A program made the position numbers and the translations under genes. Source: JBDSKH01 sp035495435 (GTDB lineage: Bacteria > Actinomycetota > Actinomycetes > Actinomycetales > Microbacteriaceae). Taken from it: 64,000 nucleotides of DNA. This document shows, in pieces, positions 41,501-49,291 of the stretch. Every line of letters starts with the position of its first letter. The first letter of the stretch is position 1. The notes under the pieces were generated by a model. The model was not told the origin of the DNA. It saw only the letters and a program-made list of their open reading frames with translations, and did no database searches. The stretch covers positions 17,934 through 81,933 of the forward strand of contig DATJFV010000051.1 of NCBI GenBank assembly GCA_035495435.1, given 5' to 3'.

Positions 41501-42053
41501 GGATGCCGCCGCGCACCGCGAACTCGCCACGCCGGGTGACCAGGTCGACGCGGACGTAGGCCAGATCGACCAGCTGCGCGGCCAGTTCGCCCAGGTCGTA
41601 GCCGCGACCGCCGGCGCGCAGTTCGAGGGGGCGCACCCGGTCGAGCCCGGGGGCGAGGGGCTGCAAAGCGGCGCGCACACTGGCGACGACGACGAGAGGC
41701 TGCGTGCCGTCCCAGTCGGCGAGGACCCGGATGGCGTGCAGCCGCGCTCCGACCGTCTCGGCGCTAGGGCTCAGGCGTTCGTGCGGCAGGGTCTCCCATG
41801 CCGGGAGCGCGAGGACCGCCGCCTCGGGGAGGTAACAGCGGAACGCGGCCTGCACCGCATCCGATTCACGACTCGTGGCGGTGATCGCCAGCAGCGCACG
41901 GGATCCCGGCTCGCGTGCCTGCAGCAACGTGGCCAGAAGCGGAACGCGTAGCCCGTCGACCAGGGAGAAATCGGCCGAGACGTCGGCACGCTCGAGGGCG
42001 GCGTCGAGGGCGCGGGCGCGCGCCAGCTCCGGAATCAGCGCGTGCAGTCCCAC
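38547..42053 (-). CDS. mfd: Transcription-repair coupling factor Mfd
   Basis: 1168 aa, full length. Displaces stalled RNA polymerase at lesions and recruits UvrA. Domains in order: UvrB-like N-terminus (about 1-340), RNA polymerase interacting domain (DYVVHQTHGIGRFVEL, about residue 480), RecG-like translocase with Walker A GDVGYGKTEVA (about 650) and Walker B VIIDEEQRFG, helicase motif VI QIRGRVGRGRERAYAY, and the C-terminal TRCF domain. GTG at 42053 is used: TAGGCT lies 7 bases upstream and the N-terminus then fits the family. Confidence 0.97.
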   Translation of the reverse strand: MGLHALIPELARARALDAALERADVSADFSLVDGLRVPLLATLLQAREPGSRALLAITATSRESDAVQAAFRCYLPEAAVLALPAWETLPHERLSPSAETVGARLHAIRVLADWDGTQPLVVVASVRAALQPLAPGLDRVRPLELRAGGRGYDLGELAAQLVDLAYVRVDLVTRRGEFAVRGGILDVFSPDAVHPVRADFFGDELEQLRPFAVADQRSLPEALETVELVPAREVLLTEPVRQRAREMLAEFPTLSTMLAKIAEGIPVEGMESLAPALLDTLVPLTSYLPQDAAIAILAPERVATRAVNLAETNREFLDAAWNAATAGAQSPIDLGRGDFLTVSGLRASAGDRAWWTLSPFDSGDDDVIRIDATPVPGFTGRVDGAVEHIADLTRDGWSVTVAATGAGLVERAAEVLADRGVVAETAQGAVEAGFQLGPDKLAVISEAEFFGRTAGVDSRQVKRLASRRTNVVDPLQLRPGDYVVHQTHGIGRFVELVQREVASGTRTPRGPLGTTVTAAKVVREYLVLEYAPSKRGHAGDRLYVPTDQLDLLTRYVGGESPALSKMGGSDWAAAKGRARKAVRDIAVELVKLYSARMASPGYAFSPDTPWQRELVEAFPFAETPDQLVTIDEVKADMERPIPMDRLISGDVGYGKTEVAVRAAFKAVQDGKQVAMLVPTTLLVRQHMETFSERFAGFPVHLRALSRFQTDKEARETLAGLASGEVDVVIGTHRLLSEGVTFKDLGLVIIDEEQRFGVEHKDALKKLKTNVDILAMSATPIPRTLEMAVTGIREMSTLATPPEDRHPILTYVGPYSDKQVAAAIRRELLREGQVFYVHNRVSSINRVAAQLAELVPEARIAVAHGQLSEGVLEQVIVDFWEGKFDVLVTTTIIETGIDIANANTLIIDRADKYGLSQLHQIRGRVGRGRERAYAYFLYDDEKPLSETATDRLETIAANNELGGGMQIALKDLEIRGAGNLLGGEQSGHIAGVGFDLYLRMIGEAVSAFRGDVAEGQTELRLELPVDAHIPEEYVESERLRLEAYQKLSTASAPSGPDDAIDNVADELADRYGEPPVQVQNLVAVSRLRRRAQKAGLSDVVAMGGNLRVAPADLPDSVQVRLQRMYPGARLFAQQKAISVPMPAEVSDAELIEWVAGLLDAVFPASVATA

Positions 42054-42060
42054 TCGAACC

Positions 42061-42066
42061 AGCCTA
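42061..42066 (-). promoter_or_regulatory. Leaderless -10 element (TAGGCT) for mfd
   Basis: On the minus strand TAGGCT, seven bases (GGTTCGA), then the GTG at 42053. Confidence 0.6.
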
Positions 42067-42135
42067 CGCGGGCGCGGGGACACCCGCCGGACGCGAGCCG
42101 CCGTCGCCGTGCCGGCGAGCGGTCCCGCACCGAAC

Positions 42136-42720
42136 TCAGCGCGGGGCGTGGAAGCGCTGCTGCGCCTCGAGCAGGCCGTCGGTGATGAGCAGCTCGGTGG
42201 CGTCCGCGGCGTCGGAGAGCAGCGACGGCAGCACCTCGCGCTCGGCCTTGCTGAACGGGGTCAGCACGAAGTCGGCTGCGTCCTGGCGACCCGGCGGGCG
42301 CCCGATGCCGATGCGCACCCGCGCGAAGTCGGGCGTGCCGACCGCGGCCGCGATGTCGCGGATGCCGTTGTGGCCGCCGTGGCCGCCGCCGCTCTTCAGG
42401 CGCACGGTGTCGAACGGGATGTCGAGCTCGTCATGCAGCACGATCAGGTGCGACGCATCGAGCGAGTAGAACCGCAGGAGGGCCGCCACCGGCCCGCCCG
42501 AGACGTTCATGAACGTGTTCGGCTTCGCCAGCACCAGCTTCGGGCCGCCGGGCGACAAACGTCCCTCGGCGACCGCCGCGTTGGCCTTGTGGCTCTTGAA
42601 CGACGCACCCACCCGGCCGGCAAGCTCGGCGAGCGCCATCTGGCCGACGTTGTGCCGGTGCGCGGCGTAGCCGGGCCCGGGATTCCCGAGCCCGGCTACC
42701 AGCCAGGTGTCGTCGGCCAC
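42136..42720 (-). CDS. pth: Peptidyl-tRNA hydrolase
   Basis: 194 aa, normal length. Releases tRNA from peptidyl-tRNA that has dropped off ribosomes. Signature blocks: VAGLGNPGPGYAAHRHNVG (Asn and catalytic His), LAKPNTFMNVSG (catalytic-site Asn) and DELDIPFDTVRLKSGGGHGGHNGI. GTG at 42720; 35 bp after rplY, the usual rplY-pth pair. Mfd follows after about 80 bp. Confidence 0.97.
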   Translation of the reverse strand: MADDTWLVAGLGNPGPGYAAHRHNVGQMALAELAGRVGASFKSHKANAAVAEGRLSPGGPKLVLAKPNTFMNVSGGPVAALLRFYSLDASHLIVLHDELDIPFDTVRLKSGGGHGGHNGIRDIAAAVGTPDFARVRIGIGRPPGRQDAADFVLTPFSKAEREVLPSLLSDAADATELLITDGLLEAQQRFHAPR

Positions 42721-42755
42721 GACCGGCGCAGAGATGCGGTGACGTGTTCCGCGGA

Positions 42756-43409
42756 CTACTCCGCGGACTCCTCGGCGGGAGCCTCAGCCTCAGCCTCAGC
42801 CTCGGGCGCCTCGCCGGCCTCAGCGGCCTCCTCGCCCTCCGCCTCGGCGGTCTCGCCCAGGTCGACCGCACCCGGGACCGTGACGTTGACCACGAGCGTG
42901 TCGGGGTCGGAGACGAGGGTCGAGCCCGCGGGCAGCGTCAGGTCCTTCGCCAGGATCTGCGTGCCCTCGCCGGCGCCCTCGATGTCGACGACGAGACGCT
43001 CGGGGATGTGCGTGGCCTCGGCCTCGATCGAGAGCGTGTTGGCGTCGAGCGCCGCGATGGTGCCGGGGGCCGACTCGCCCTCGACGTGAACGGGCACGTC
43101 GACGGTGACCTTCTCACCCTTGCGCACGACGACCAGGTCGAGGTGCTCGATGATCTGACGCACCGGGTCCTTCTGCACGTCCTTGACGAGGGTGAGCTGG
43201 GTCTTTCCGGCGATGTCGAGTTCGAGCACCGCGTTCGCCTTGCGCAGCAGCAGGCTCACCTCGTGGCCGGGAAGGCTCACGTGCTGCGTGTCGCCGCCGT
43301 GGCCGTAGATGACGGCGGGGATGCGGCCCGCGGCGCGGATGCGCCGGGCGAAACCCTTGCCGAACTGCTCGCGGACCTCCGCGATGAGCTTGTTGCTGTC
43401 GTCAGCCAT
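42756..43409 (-). CDS. rplY: 50S ribosomal protein L25/general stress protein Ctc
   Basis: 217 aa. Binds 5S rRNA in the large subunit. N-terminal L25 domain (EVREQFGKGFARRIRAAGRIPAVIYG, about residues 10-35) and the CTC beta domain; the last 35 residues are an acidic Ala/Glu tail (AEAEGEEAAEAGEAPEAEAE-like, interrupted), typical of the long actinobacterial form. A GGGAG ribosome binding site lies 6 bases before the ATG, so it has a leader, unlike most genes here. Confidence 0.96.
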   Translation of the reverse strand: MADDSNKLIAEVREQFGKGFARRIRAAGRIPAVIYGHGGDTQHVSLPGHEVSLLLRKANAVLELDIAGKTQLTLVKDVQKDPVRQIIEHLDLVVVRKGEKVTVDVPVHVEGESAPGTIAALDANTLSIEAEATHIPERLVVDIEGAGEGTQILAKDLTLPAGSTLVSDPDTLVVNVTVPGAVDLGETAEAEGEEAAEAGEAPEAEAEAEAPAEESAE

Positions 43410-43556
43410 GCTGTACTCCCTGGTTCGATGGTCGGTTCTTGGCGACGGAACGCACAGGGGAAAGCAGCCCACCGCGTCGATCACGGGTGCCCAAACACCC
43501 CTCGCCGAAGTTCAGCTGCCCAGACTACCCCAGTCGGCACGGGTCAGCGTTCCGCC
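43410..43556 (-). promoter_or_regulatory. rplY promoter and leader region
   Basis: On the minus strand a TAGTCT hexamer (43527-43522) would start a leader of roughly 105 bases. The leader holds a small GGGTG-TTTGGG-CACCC hairpin and ends at the GGGAG ribosome binding site. Nothing else is recognised in this 147-bp gap. Confidence 0.4.
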
Positions 43557-44591
43557 TCAGTAGAACTCGACCGTGTTCACCCGGTTGAGCAGGGTTTCGC
43601 CGTCGAGCAGCCGCCGCGCGTTCTCGGCGAACAGTTCCGCGATCCGCCGGGGCTCGTGCGGGCTGATCGCGGCGGTGTGCGGGGCGATGATCACGTTCCG
43701 CAGCGACCACAGCGGGCTGTCGGCCGGCAGTGGTTCGACGGCGGTGACATCGAGCACCGCCAGGCCGACGCGGCCGTCCTCCAGGGCCTCGACGAGCGCC
43801 TCCTCGTCGACGGTCGTGCCGCGCCCCACGTTCACCAGGGTGAGCCCCGGCCGGGCGGCCGCCAGCACGTCGCGGCTGATCAGCCGGTGGGTCTGCTCCG
43901 TGCCCGGCAGGGCGAGCACCATCGCGTCGACCGAGGCCGCCACCTCGGCCAGCCGGTCGATGCCGACGATCTCGGCCACACCATCCGCCTCGACCGGCCG
44001 ACGGTGCACACCGATGACGCGGTAGCCGAGCCCCGACAGCTTCGTCGCGGTCAGCCGACCGATCGCCCCCAGGCCCACCACGGCGACGGTCAGGTCGGAT
44101 GCGATGGGCATCACCCGGCGCGGCGCCCAGCGGTGGGCGTCCTGGTTCTCGAGCAGCCAGGGCAGCAGCTTGGCCCCGGCGAGCACCCCGAACACGGCGA
44201 ACTCGGACAGCGGCTCGGCGTGCACCCCTGCGGAGGTGGTGAACAGGATGCGGTCCAGCGCCGCGCGATCGAGGTGCGCGGCCCGGATCTGCTGACCGCC
44301 GCCCGCGGGGATCGTGTGCACCCAGCGCAGACCGGGGTTGGCCGCGACGGTGCGCGCAAGCCCCGCGCCGGACTGATCGGGTACCCCGTAGAGCGCCTCG
44401 GCCGAGTCGACATAGCGCTCGAATGCCGCCTGCAGGTGCGCGGGCCGGTCGTAGCGCTCCATCCAGTCGTCACTCGGCGGCCCCGCGAGCTCGGGGTCGT
44501 GGATCAGGTCGATGCGCGGCTCCAGCCGGCGCACCCGTTCGGCGTTCTCGGTGCTGAGCGGGGTGGCGACGACGACCCGCAGTCGACTCAT
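43557..44591 (-). CDS. D-isomer-specific 2-hydroxyacid dehydrogenase
   Basis: 344 aa. NAD(P)-dependent reductase of 2-oxoacids. Rossmann motif VVGLGAIGRLTATKL (about residue 170); catalytic Arg in NVGRGTTVDEEAL, Glu in DVTAVEPLP and His in IIAPHTAAI. Substrate may be a glyoxylate/hydroxypyruvate- or gluconate-type acid: it is coupled (ATGA) to gluconokinase, and ketogluconate reductases belong to this family. That assignment is inference from context. Confidence 0.88.
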   Translation of the reverse strand: MSRLRVVVATPLSTENAERVRRLEPRIDLIHDPELAGPPSDDWMERYDRPAHLQAAFERYVDSAEALYGVPDQSGAGLARTVAANPGLRWVHTIPAGGGQQIRAAHLDRAALDRILFTTSAGVHAEPLSEFAVFGVLAGAKLLPWLLENQDAHRWAPRRVMPIASDLTVAVVGLGAIGRLTATKLSGLGYRVIGVHRRPVEADGVAEIVGIDRLAEVAASVDAMVLALPGTEQTHRLISRDVLAAARPGLTLVNVGRGTTVDEEALVEALEDGRVGLAVLDVTAVEPLPADSPLWSLRNVIIAPHTAAISPHEPRRIAELFAENARRLLDGETLLNRVNTVEFY

Positions 44592-45091
44592 GCCGGCTCC
44601 GCGGCCGCGTGCTCTCCACCGAGGTCACGCACGACCTGCTCGACCAGCTCGTCCGCCGGATGCGCCACATCCGCACGGACCGCATGCTCGGCCTCATCCG
44701 GAACCTCGAGGGTGTCGAGTTGCGACTGCAGCAGGGTGGCCGGCATGAAATGCCCGCTGCGGTGCCCGATGCGCTCGGCCAGCAGATCGGGGTCGCCGTG
44801 CAGGTAGACCAGATCGAACGGAGCCACACCACGCAGCCGGTCTCGGTACGCCCGGCGCAGCGCGGAGCACGCCACCACGACGCCGCCCTCGGCGAGCACC
44901 GCCCCCACCGCATCCAGCCACGGCCAGCGGTCGTCGTCGGTCAGCGGCACACCGGCGCGCATCTTCTCGACGTTCGCCGCGGGGTGCAGCGCGTCGGCAT
45001 CCACGAACCGCAAACCCAGCCGCGCCGCGAGACGCTCACCCACGGTGGTCTTGCCGGAGCCCGAGACCCCCATGACGACAACGGAGCGCAT
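44588..45091 (-). CDS. gntK: Gluconokinase
   Basis: 167 aa, short single-domain kinase that phosphorylates D-gluconate to 6-phosphogluconate. Walker A GVSGSGKTTVG (about residues 8-18), the DADALHPAANVEKMRAGVPLTDDDR block specific to GntK, and CSALRRAYRDRLR. Divergent from gnd, which uses its product, over a 22-bp gap with touching promoters, so the two are probably co-regulated at one site. Confidence 0.95.
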   Translation of the reverse strand: MRSVVVMGVSGSGKTTVGERLAARLGLRFVDADALHPAANVEKMRAGVPLTDDDRWPWLDAVGAVLAEGGVVVACSALRRAYRDRLRGVAPFDLVYLHGDPDLLAERIGHRSGHFMPATLLQSQLDTLEVPDEAEHAVRADVAHPADELVEQVVRDLGGEHAAAEPA

Positions 45092-45097
45092 CCCCCA

Positions 45098-45107
45098 ACG
45101 CTAGCCT
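45098..45107. promoter_or_regulatory. Overlapping divergent leaderless -10 elements of gntK and gnd
   Basis: Minus TAGCGT (45103-45098), six bases (TGGGGG), ATG at 45091. Plus TAGCCT (45102-45107), six bases (GAGTGC), ATG at 45114. The hexamers share TA at 45102-45103. Confidence 0.7.
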
Positions 45108-45113
45108 GAGTGC

Positions 45114-46571
45114 ATGCCTCAGAACGCCGCAGCCACCGCCAACATCGGAGTCGTCGGACTGGCGGTGATGGGGTCGAACCTCGCCCGCAACCTCGCCAGC
45201 CGCGAAGGAAACACGGTCGCGGTGTTCAACCGCTCGTCGGACAAGACCGAGACCCTGGTGCGCGAGCACCCGGAGGCCGGCTTCGTCGCCACCGACAGCT
45301 ACCGGGCCTTCGCCGACGCGCTGACCACCCCGCGCACCGCGATCATCATGGTGCAGGCCGGCCGGGGAACCGACGCGGTCATCGACGAACTGGTGAAGGT
45401 GTTCGAGCCGGGCGACATCATCGTCGACGGGGGCAACGCGCTGTTCACCGACACCATCCGGCGTGAGAAGGCGGTGCGCGAGACGGGGATCAACTTCGTC
45501 GGCGCCGGCATCTCCGGCGGCGAAGAGGGTGCCCTCAACGGCCCGTCGATCATGCCCGGCGGGTCGGACGAGGCCTGGCAGACCCTCGGCCCCATCCTGA
45601 CGTCGATCGCCGCCGTCGCCGAAGGCGAGCCGTGCGTCACCCACGTCGGGCACGACGGTGCCGGGCACTTCGTGAAGATGATCCACAACGGCATCGAATA
45701 CGCCGACATGCAGCTGATCGCCGAGGCGTACGACCTGATCCGCCGCGGCACCGGCAAGACCCCGGCCGAGATCGCCGACATCTTCGCCGAATGGAACCGC
45801 GGCGAGCTGGAGAGCTACCTGATCGAGATCACCGCCGAGGTGCTGCGGCAGGTGGACGCGAAGACCGGCGCGCCGCTCGTCGACGTGATCCTCGACCAGG
45901 CCGGATCGAAGGGCACCGGGGTGTGGACGGTGCAGAACGCCCTCGACCTGGGCGTGCCGGTGTCGGGCATCGCGGAGGCCGTGTTCGCGCGGTCGCTGTC
46001 GTCGAAGCCCGCACAGCGCGCGGCGGCGGCCGGGCTGCCCGGGCCCGCGTCGGTGCCGGCGGTCAGCGACCCGGACGCGTTCATCGAGGACGTGCGCCAG
46101 GCGCTCTACGCGTCCAAGATCATCGCCTACTCGCAGGGGTTCGACGCGATCGTCGCCGGGGCCGCCCAGTACGGCTGGGACATCAAGAAGGGCGAGATCG
46201 CCAAGATCTGGCGGGGCGGCTGCATCATCCGCGCCCGGTTCCTCAACCGCATCACCGAGGCGTACGCCGCCGACCCCGGGCTCGTCGCCCTCGTCACGGC
46301 CCCGTTCTTCGTCGACGTCGTCACCAGCACCCAGGAGGCCTGGCGCCGCGTGGTGGCGCACGCCGCCGCGGCGGGCATCCCCTCGCCGGCGTTCTCGTCG
46401 AGCCTGGCCTACTACGACGGCCTGCGCGCCGACCGGCTCCCGGCCGCGCTCGTGCAGGGCCAGCGCGACTTCTTCGGGGCGCACACCTACGGGCGCATCG
46501 ACGCCGAGGGCACGTTCCACACGCTGTGGTCGGGCGACCGCAGCGAGATCAGCGCCGTCAGCACGCACTGA
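45114..46571 (+). CDS. gnd: 6-phosphogluconate dehydrogenase, decarboxylating (NADP+)
   Basis: 485 aa. Converts 6-phosphogluconate to ribulose 5-phosphate in the oxidative pentose phosphate pathway. NADP site IGVVGLAVMGSNLARN, catalytic GAGISGGEEGALNGPSIMPGG, Lys/Asn of GHFVKMIHNGIEYADMQ, and the C-terminal GQRDFFGAHTYGR block. The length matches the long homodimeric form. Its stop codon lies inside an 18-bp tandem duplication. Confidence 0.97.
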   Translation: MPQNAAATANIGVVGLAVMGSNLARNLASREGNTVAVFNRSSDKTETLVREHPEAGFVATDSYRAFADALTTPRTAIIMVQAGRGTDAVIDELVKVFEPGDIIVDGGNALFTDTIRREKAVRETGINFVGAGISGGEEGALNGPSIMPGGSDEAWQTLGPILTSIAAVAEGEPCVTHVGHDGAGHFVKMIHNGIEYADMQLIAEAYDLIRRGTGKTPAEIADIFAEWNRGELESYLIEITAEVLRQVDAKTGAPLVDVILDQAGSKGTGVWTVQNALDLGVPVSGIAEAVFARSLSSKPAQRAAAAGLPGPASVPAVSDPDAFIEDVRQALYASKIIAYSQGFDAIVAGAAQYGWDIKKGEIAKIWRGGCIIRARFLNRITEAYAADPGLVALVTAPFFVDVVTSTQEAWRRVVAHAAAAGIPSPAFSSSLAYYDGLRADRLPAALVQGQRDFFGAHTYGRIDAEGTFHTLWSGDRSEISAVSTH

Positions 46572-46600
46572 GGTTCCGCGCCACACTGAGGTTCCGCGCC
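46566..46600. repeat. 18-bp tandem duplication across the gnd stop codon
   Basis: CACTGAGGTTCCGCGCC occurs at 46566-46582 and again at 46584-46600. The first copy contains the gnd TGA. Confidence 0.75.
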
Positions 46601-46634
46601 GCACGGAGATCTGCGCCGGTTCCGCCGGGGGCGC

Positions 46635-48080
46635 CTACCAGGCGGGGGCGTCGCTGCCGAGCTCGCGGGGGCCGTGGTCCCAGCTGAGCGGGATCCCGCC
46701 GATGCTGATCGGGGAGGGCAGCAGTGTGGCCGCTCCCCAGGGGGTGTCGAGGGGCGCCGGGGCGGGTGCGGGCTCTGCCGGGTGGGCGGCTGCGGGGCGC
46801 GCCGGGAGCGCGCGTGCCCGTTCGAGTTCGAGCGCGGTGCGCGCCAGTGACAGACGGAACGTGGATCCGGCTCCCGTGCGCACCCGGCGGGTGAGACCGG
46901 CCAGCACCGCGGCGGCCATCAGGTAGCCGGTGGCGTGATCGAGCGCCTGCACCGGCAGCGGCGTCGGGCGCTCCGCGGTTCCGTGCTCGATCCCCCAGCC
47001 GGCGATGCCGGTCGACATCTGCACGAGGCTGTCGAATCCGCGGCGGGTGCGCCAGTGCCCCGTCCAGCCGTAGGCGTCGAGGGCCACGTCGACGAGCCCC
47101 GGACGCACGGCGGCCCGGACCGCGTCGCCCAGTCCGAGCCGCTCGAGCGCGTCGGAACGGTAACCGTGCACCAGCACGTCCGCCCCCGCGAGCAGTTCGA
47201 GCAGGGTCTCGCGGCCCGCCGGGTCGCGTGCGTCGATGCGGGCCGTGCGCTTGCCGAGGGTCATGTCGGGCACGACGCCCGGTTCGTCCCAGCCGGGCGG
47301 ATCGATGCGCAGCACGTCGGCACCGAGCCCCGCCAGCATCCGGGTGGCGACCGGGCCGGCGAGCACCCGGGTCAGGTCGAGCACGCGCAGACCGGCCAGC
47401 GGGCGGGCGGGCGACGCGGGCCAGCCGGGTGCGGATGCCGTGGTGCCGACGGCAGCGCCCGGTGCGCCCGCGATCACGGGCTCCGCGGCGATCACGGGCT
47501 CGGCGGAGATCAACGGCTCGGCGGAGATCAACGGCTCGGCGGCGACCGCGACGCCCTGCGGGTGCGCGGCCCATTGCGCAGGGGTCCGCAGCAGCGCTGC
47601 GCATCCGCCCTCGGCGACCACCGCATCCTCGAGCTCGGACGCCACCCAGGTCGCGACCGCCGCGGCCACCCGCTCGCGGTCACTCTCCACCCCGAGCACC
47701 CGCAGCGCCGCCGCGCGGTGGTGCGGAGCGTTGGTGTGCAGTCGGATCCAGCCGTCGAGCGCCCGGTAGTCGCCCGCGATCGGGTCCCAGGGTGAGGGAA
47801 GCGTCCAGCCGACCGGGGTCAGCGCGACACCGAACCAGGCGTCGGCGAGGCCCCGGTCGACCTCGACGATGGGGGCCGGGCCGGGTCCGAGCGCGGCCAG
47901 CAGCCCGGAGGCCGCAGCGCCGGCGGTGGCGACGGATGCGGTGGCCAGAGCCGAGACCGGGTACGGCGACACCAAAGTCGCCTCGCCGGTGATCGTCACC
48001 GGGACGCCCGGAGACAGCTCGAGCGCGGCGGACATCGCGGCGCGCAGGGCACCCTCGGCGTCGGCGGGTTGCTCGCTCAT
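46635..48080 (-). CDS. CoA-transferase family III protein, two-part architecture
   Basis: 481 aa. Residues 1 to about 180 look like the small-domain half of the family (WDPIAGDYRALDGWIRLHT, RTPAQWAAHPQG). After a repeat-rich linker (AEPLIS/AEPVIA, four copies) the Rossmann half follows (LDLTRVLAGPVATRMLAGLGADVLRI) with the probable catalytic Asp in RRGFDSLVQMSTG. This order is reversed relative to CaiB, and is a form seen in actinobacterial members. Substrate unknown. ATG at 48080 is 6 bases after TACCGT. Confidence 0.82.
   Translation of the reverse strand: MSEQPADAEGALRAAMSAALELSPGVPVTITGEATLVSPYPVSALATASVATAGAAASGLLAALGPGPAPIVEVDRGLADAWFGVALTPVGWTLPSPWDPIAGDYRALDGWIRLHTNAPHHRAAALRVLGVESDRERVAAAVATWVASELEDAVVAEGGCAALLRTPAQWAAHPQGVAVAAEPLISAEPLISAEPVIAAEPVIAGAPGAAVGTTASAPGWPASPARPLAGLRVLDLTRVLAGPVATRMLAGLGADVLRIDPPGWDEPGVVPDMTLGKRTARIDARDPAGRETLLELLAGADVLVHGYRSDALERLGLGDAVRAAVRPGLVDVALDAYGWTGHWRTRRGFDSLVQMSTGIAGWGIEHGTAERPTPLPVQALDHATGYLMAAAVLAGLTRRVRTGAGSTFRLSLARTALELERARALPARPAAAHPAEPAPAPAPLDTPWGAATLLPSPISIGGIPLSWDHGPRELGSDAPAW
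47470..47541. repeat. Four tandem 18-bp units in the CoA-transferase linker
   Basis: Units 47470-47487, 47488-47505, 47506-47523 and 47524-47541, differing at a few bases, keep frame and encode six-residue AEP-(L/V)-I-(S/A) repeats. Confidence 0.85.
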
Positions 48081-48086
48081 GCGCCT

Positions 48087-48092
48087 ACGGTA
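48087..48092 (-). promoter_or_regulatory. Leaderless -10 element (TACCGT) for the CoA-transferase gene
   Basis: On the minus strand TACCGT, six bases (AGGCGC), then the ATG at 48080. Confidence 0.6.
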
Positions 48093-48129
48093 ACGCCGCG
48101 GCCCAGGGCCGCATGGGACACTGAACCGG

Positions 48130-48465
48130 ATGACCGACGAGTACCACCCGGAACTCGCCGAGTACGACCCCGGCGACTCCCGCCGACCGCACTCGGCCAC
48201 TCGTCTGCGGGTGCTGCGGGTCATGGTGGTGCTCGGGCTCGTCGGGCTGGTCCTGCCCGGCGTGTTGTTCACCGTCGGAACCCAGGTCAGCACGGCGACC
48301 GCCGCCTGCGAGATCGTGGTGCGCGACGCCATCTCCGACGCGGTGGGATCGACCGCCCGATTCGAACCCGGCGGCCCCGAAGGGCCGGGGTGGTACTGCT
48401 ACGCCCAGCAGTACGGCGACACCGAGGTGCTCCTGCGGTTCCTCGGGCTGATCCCCGGGCTGTGA
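48130..48465 (+). CDS. Small membrane-anchored protein of unknown function
   Basis: 111 aa. Hydrophilic N-terminus (about 28 residues), one membrane helix at about residues 30-52 (VMVVLGLVGLVLPGVLFTVG), then a short extracytoplasmic domain with two Cys (TAACEIVV and WYCYAQ) that could form a disulfide. Not recognised. A GACACT hexamer lies 7 bases before the ATG and may be a weak leaderless -10. Gene-typical codon use supports it. Confidence 0.65.
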   Translation: MTDEYHPELAEYDPGDSRRPHSATRLRVLRVMVVLGLVGLVLPGVLFTVGTQVSTATAACEIVVRDAISDAVGSTARFEPGGPEGPGWYCYAQQYGDTEVLLRFLGLIPGL

Positions 48466-48504
48466 CTTGGCCGTCATTCTCAGCCACCGCGAGGTTCGGC
48501 CTGG

Positions 48505-48510
48505 TATTTT
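48505..48510 (+). promoter_or_regulatory. Probable -10 element (TATTTT) for the gene at 48521
   Basis: TATTTT ends 10 bases before the ATG, which would give a leader of only a few bases. Confidence 0.45.
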
Positions 48511-48520
48511 CAGGCACCGG

Positions 48521-49252
48521 ATGTCTGTACGCCTTCTGAACGCCGTCGCCTCCGCCCCTCGCCACCTCGCCGCATGGGCCGGAGTTGCGTCGCGCGCGCT
48601 CGGCGAACGGATGAGCGTGCTGGTGCGCCAGCGCCGCGTGCACGCGATCGGGGCGGCGGTCGGCGCCTTCGCCCTCGTGGCCCTGGTCAGCATCACCCCG
48701 CCCCCTCCCCCGAGCGACGCGCAGGCACTGAAGGAGTACGTCGCCGCCAACGCCCAGACCGTCACCGTCTCGGGCACCGCGAGCGCACCCGCGATCGACG
48801 AACGCGGCGTCTACGGGGCGACCCCCGGCATCCAGACCCTGAAAGCCGAAGGCACCAACTTCGCCTGGGCCAAGATGGTGATGCTGTTCGCCGGCTGGCC
48901 GATGTCCGACAACAACATCACCGTGTTCACGCGCTGGATGCGCCAGGAGAACGGCCCTCCCGACTGGTTCAACCGCAACAACCCGCTGAACAACGGCTGG
49001 GGCACCCAGGGCGGCACCTTCATGAGCGGCTACGCCAACCTGGTCGACGCGGCCCGGATGTGCGCCGACGCCCTGAAGACCAACCCCGGCTACGCCGGCA
49101 TCGCCGACGGGTTCGCGAACTCCCGCCCCACCGCGCAGACCGAGGCCGCGATCTGGGCCTCCCCGTGGGCGACCGGTCACTACAACAACGGGGCGCACTG
49201 GTCGTACACGCCGGTCACCGTGGTGAAGGCACCCGCCAGCGCCTGGGGCTGA
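48521..49252 (+). CDS. Membrane-anchored extracytoplasmic protein, possibly lysozyme-like
   Basis: 243 aa from the ATG at 48521. A basic N-terminus of about 45 residues, one membrane helix at about residues 47-66 (AIGAAVGAFALVALVSI), a Pro-rich hinge (TPPPPPSDA), then a domain with FTRWMRQENGPPDWFNRNNPLN, GYANLVDAARMCADAL and ATGHYNNGAHW. The RQENG/NNPLN pattern recalls small glucosaminidase/lysozyme-type wall hydrolases, with the Glu as a candidate acid; that is a weak inference. Confidence 0.6.
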   Translation: MSVRLLNAVASAPRHLAAWAGVASRALGERMSVLVRQRRVHAIGAAVGAFALVALVSITPPPPPSDAQALKEYVAANAQTVTVSGTASAPAIDERGVYGATPGIQTLKAEGTNFAWAKMVMLFAGWPMSDNNITVFTRWMRQENGPPDWFNRNNPLNNGWGTQGGTFMSGYANLVDAARMCADALKTNPGYAGIADGFANSRPTAQTEAAIWASPWATGHYNNGAHWSYTPVTVVKAPASAWG

Positions 49253-49291
49253 GCCGCGTCGGGCTGAGCGGGGCTGAGCGCGGGCTGCCGC

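Noticed and set aside
38973..41951. Long plus-strand open frames opposite mfd
   Set aside because: Typical antisense shadows of a high-GC gene; composition is His/Arg/Asp-rich without recognisable domains.
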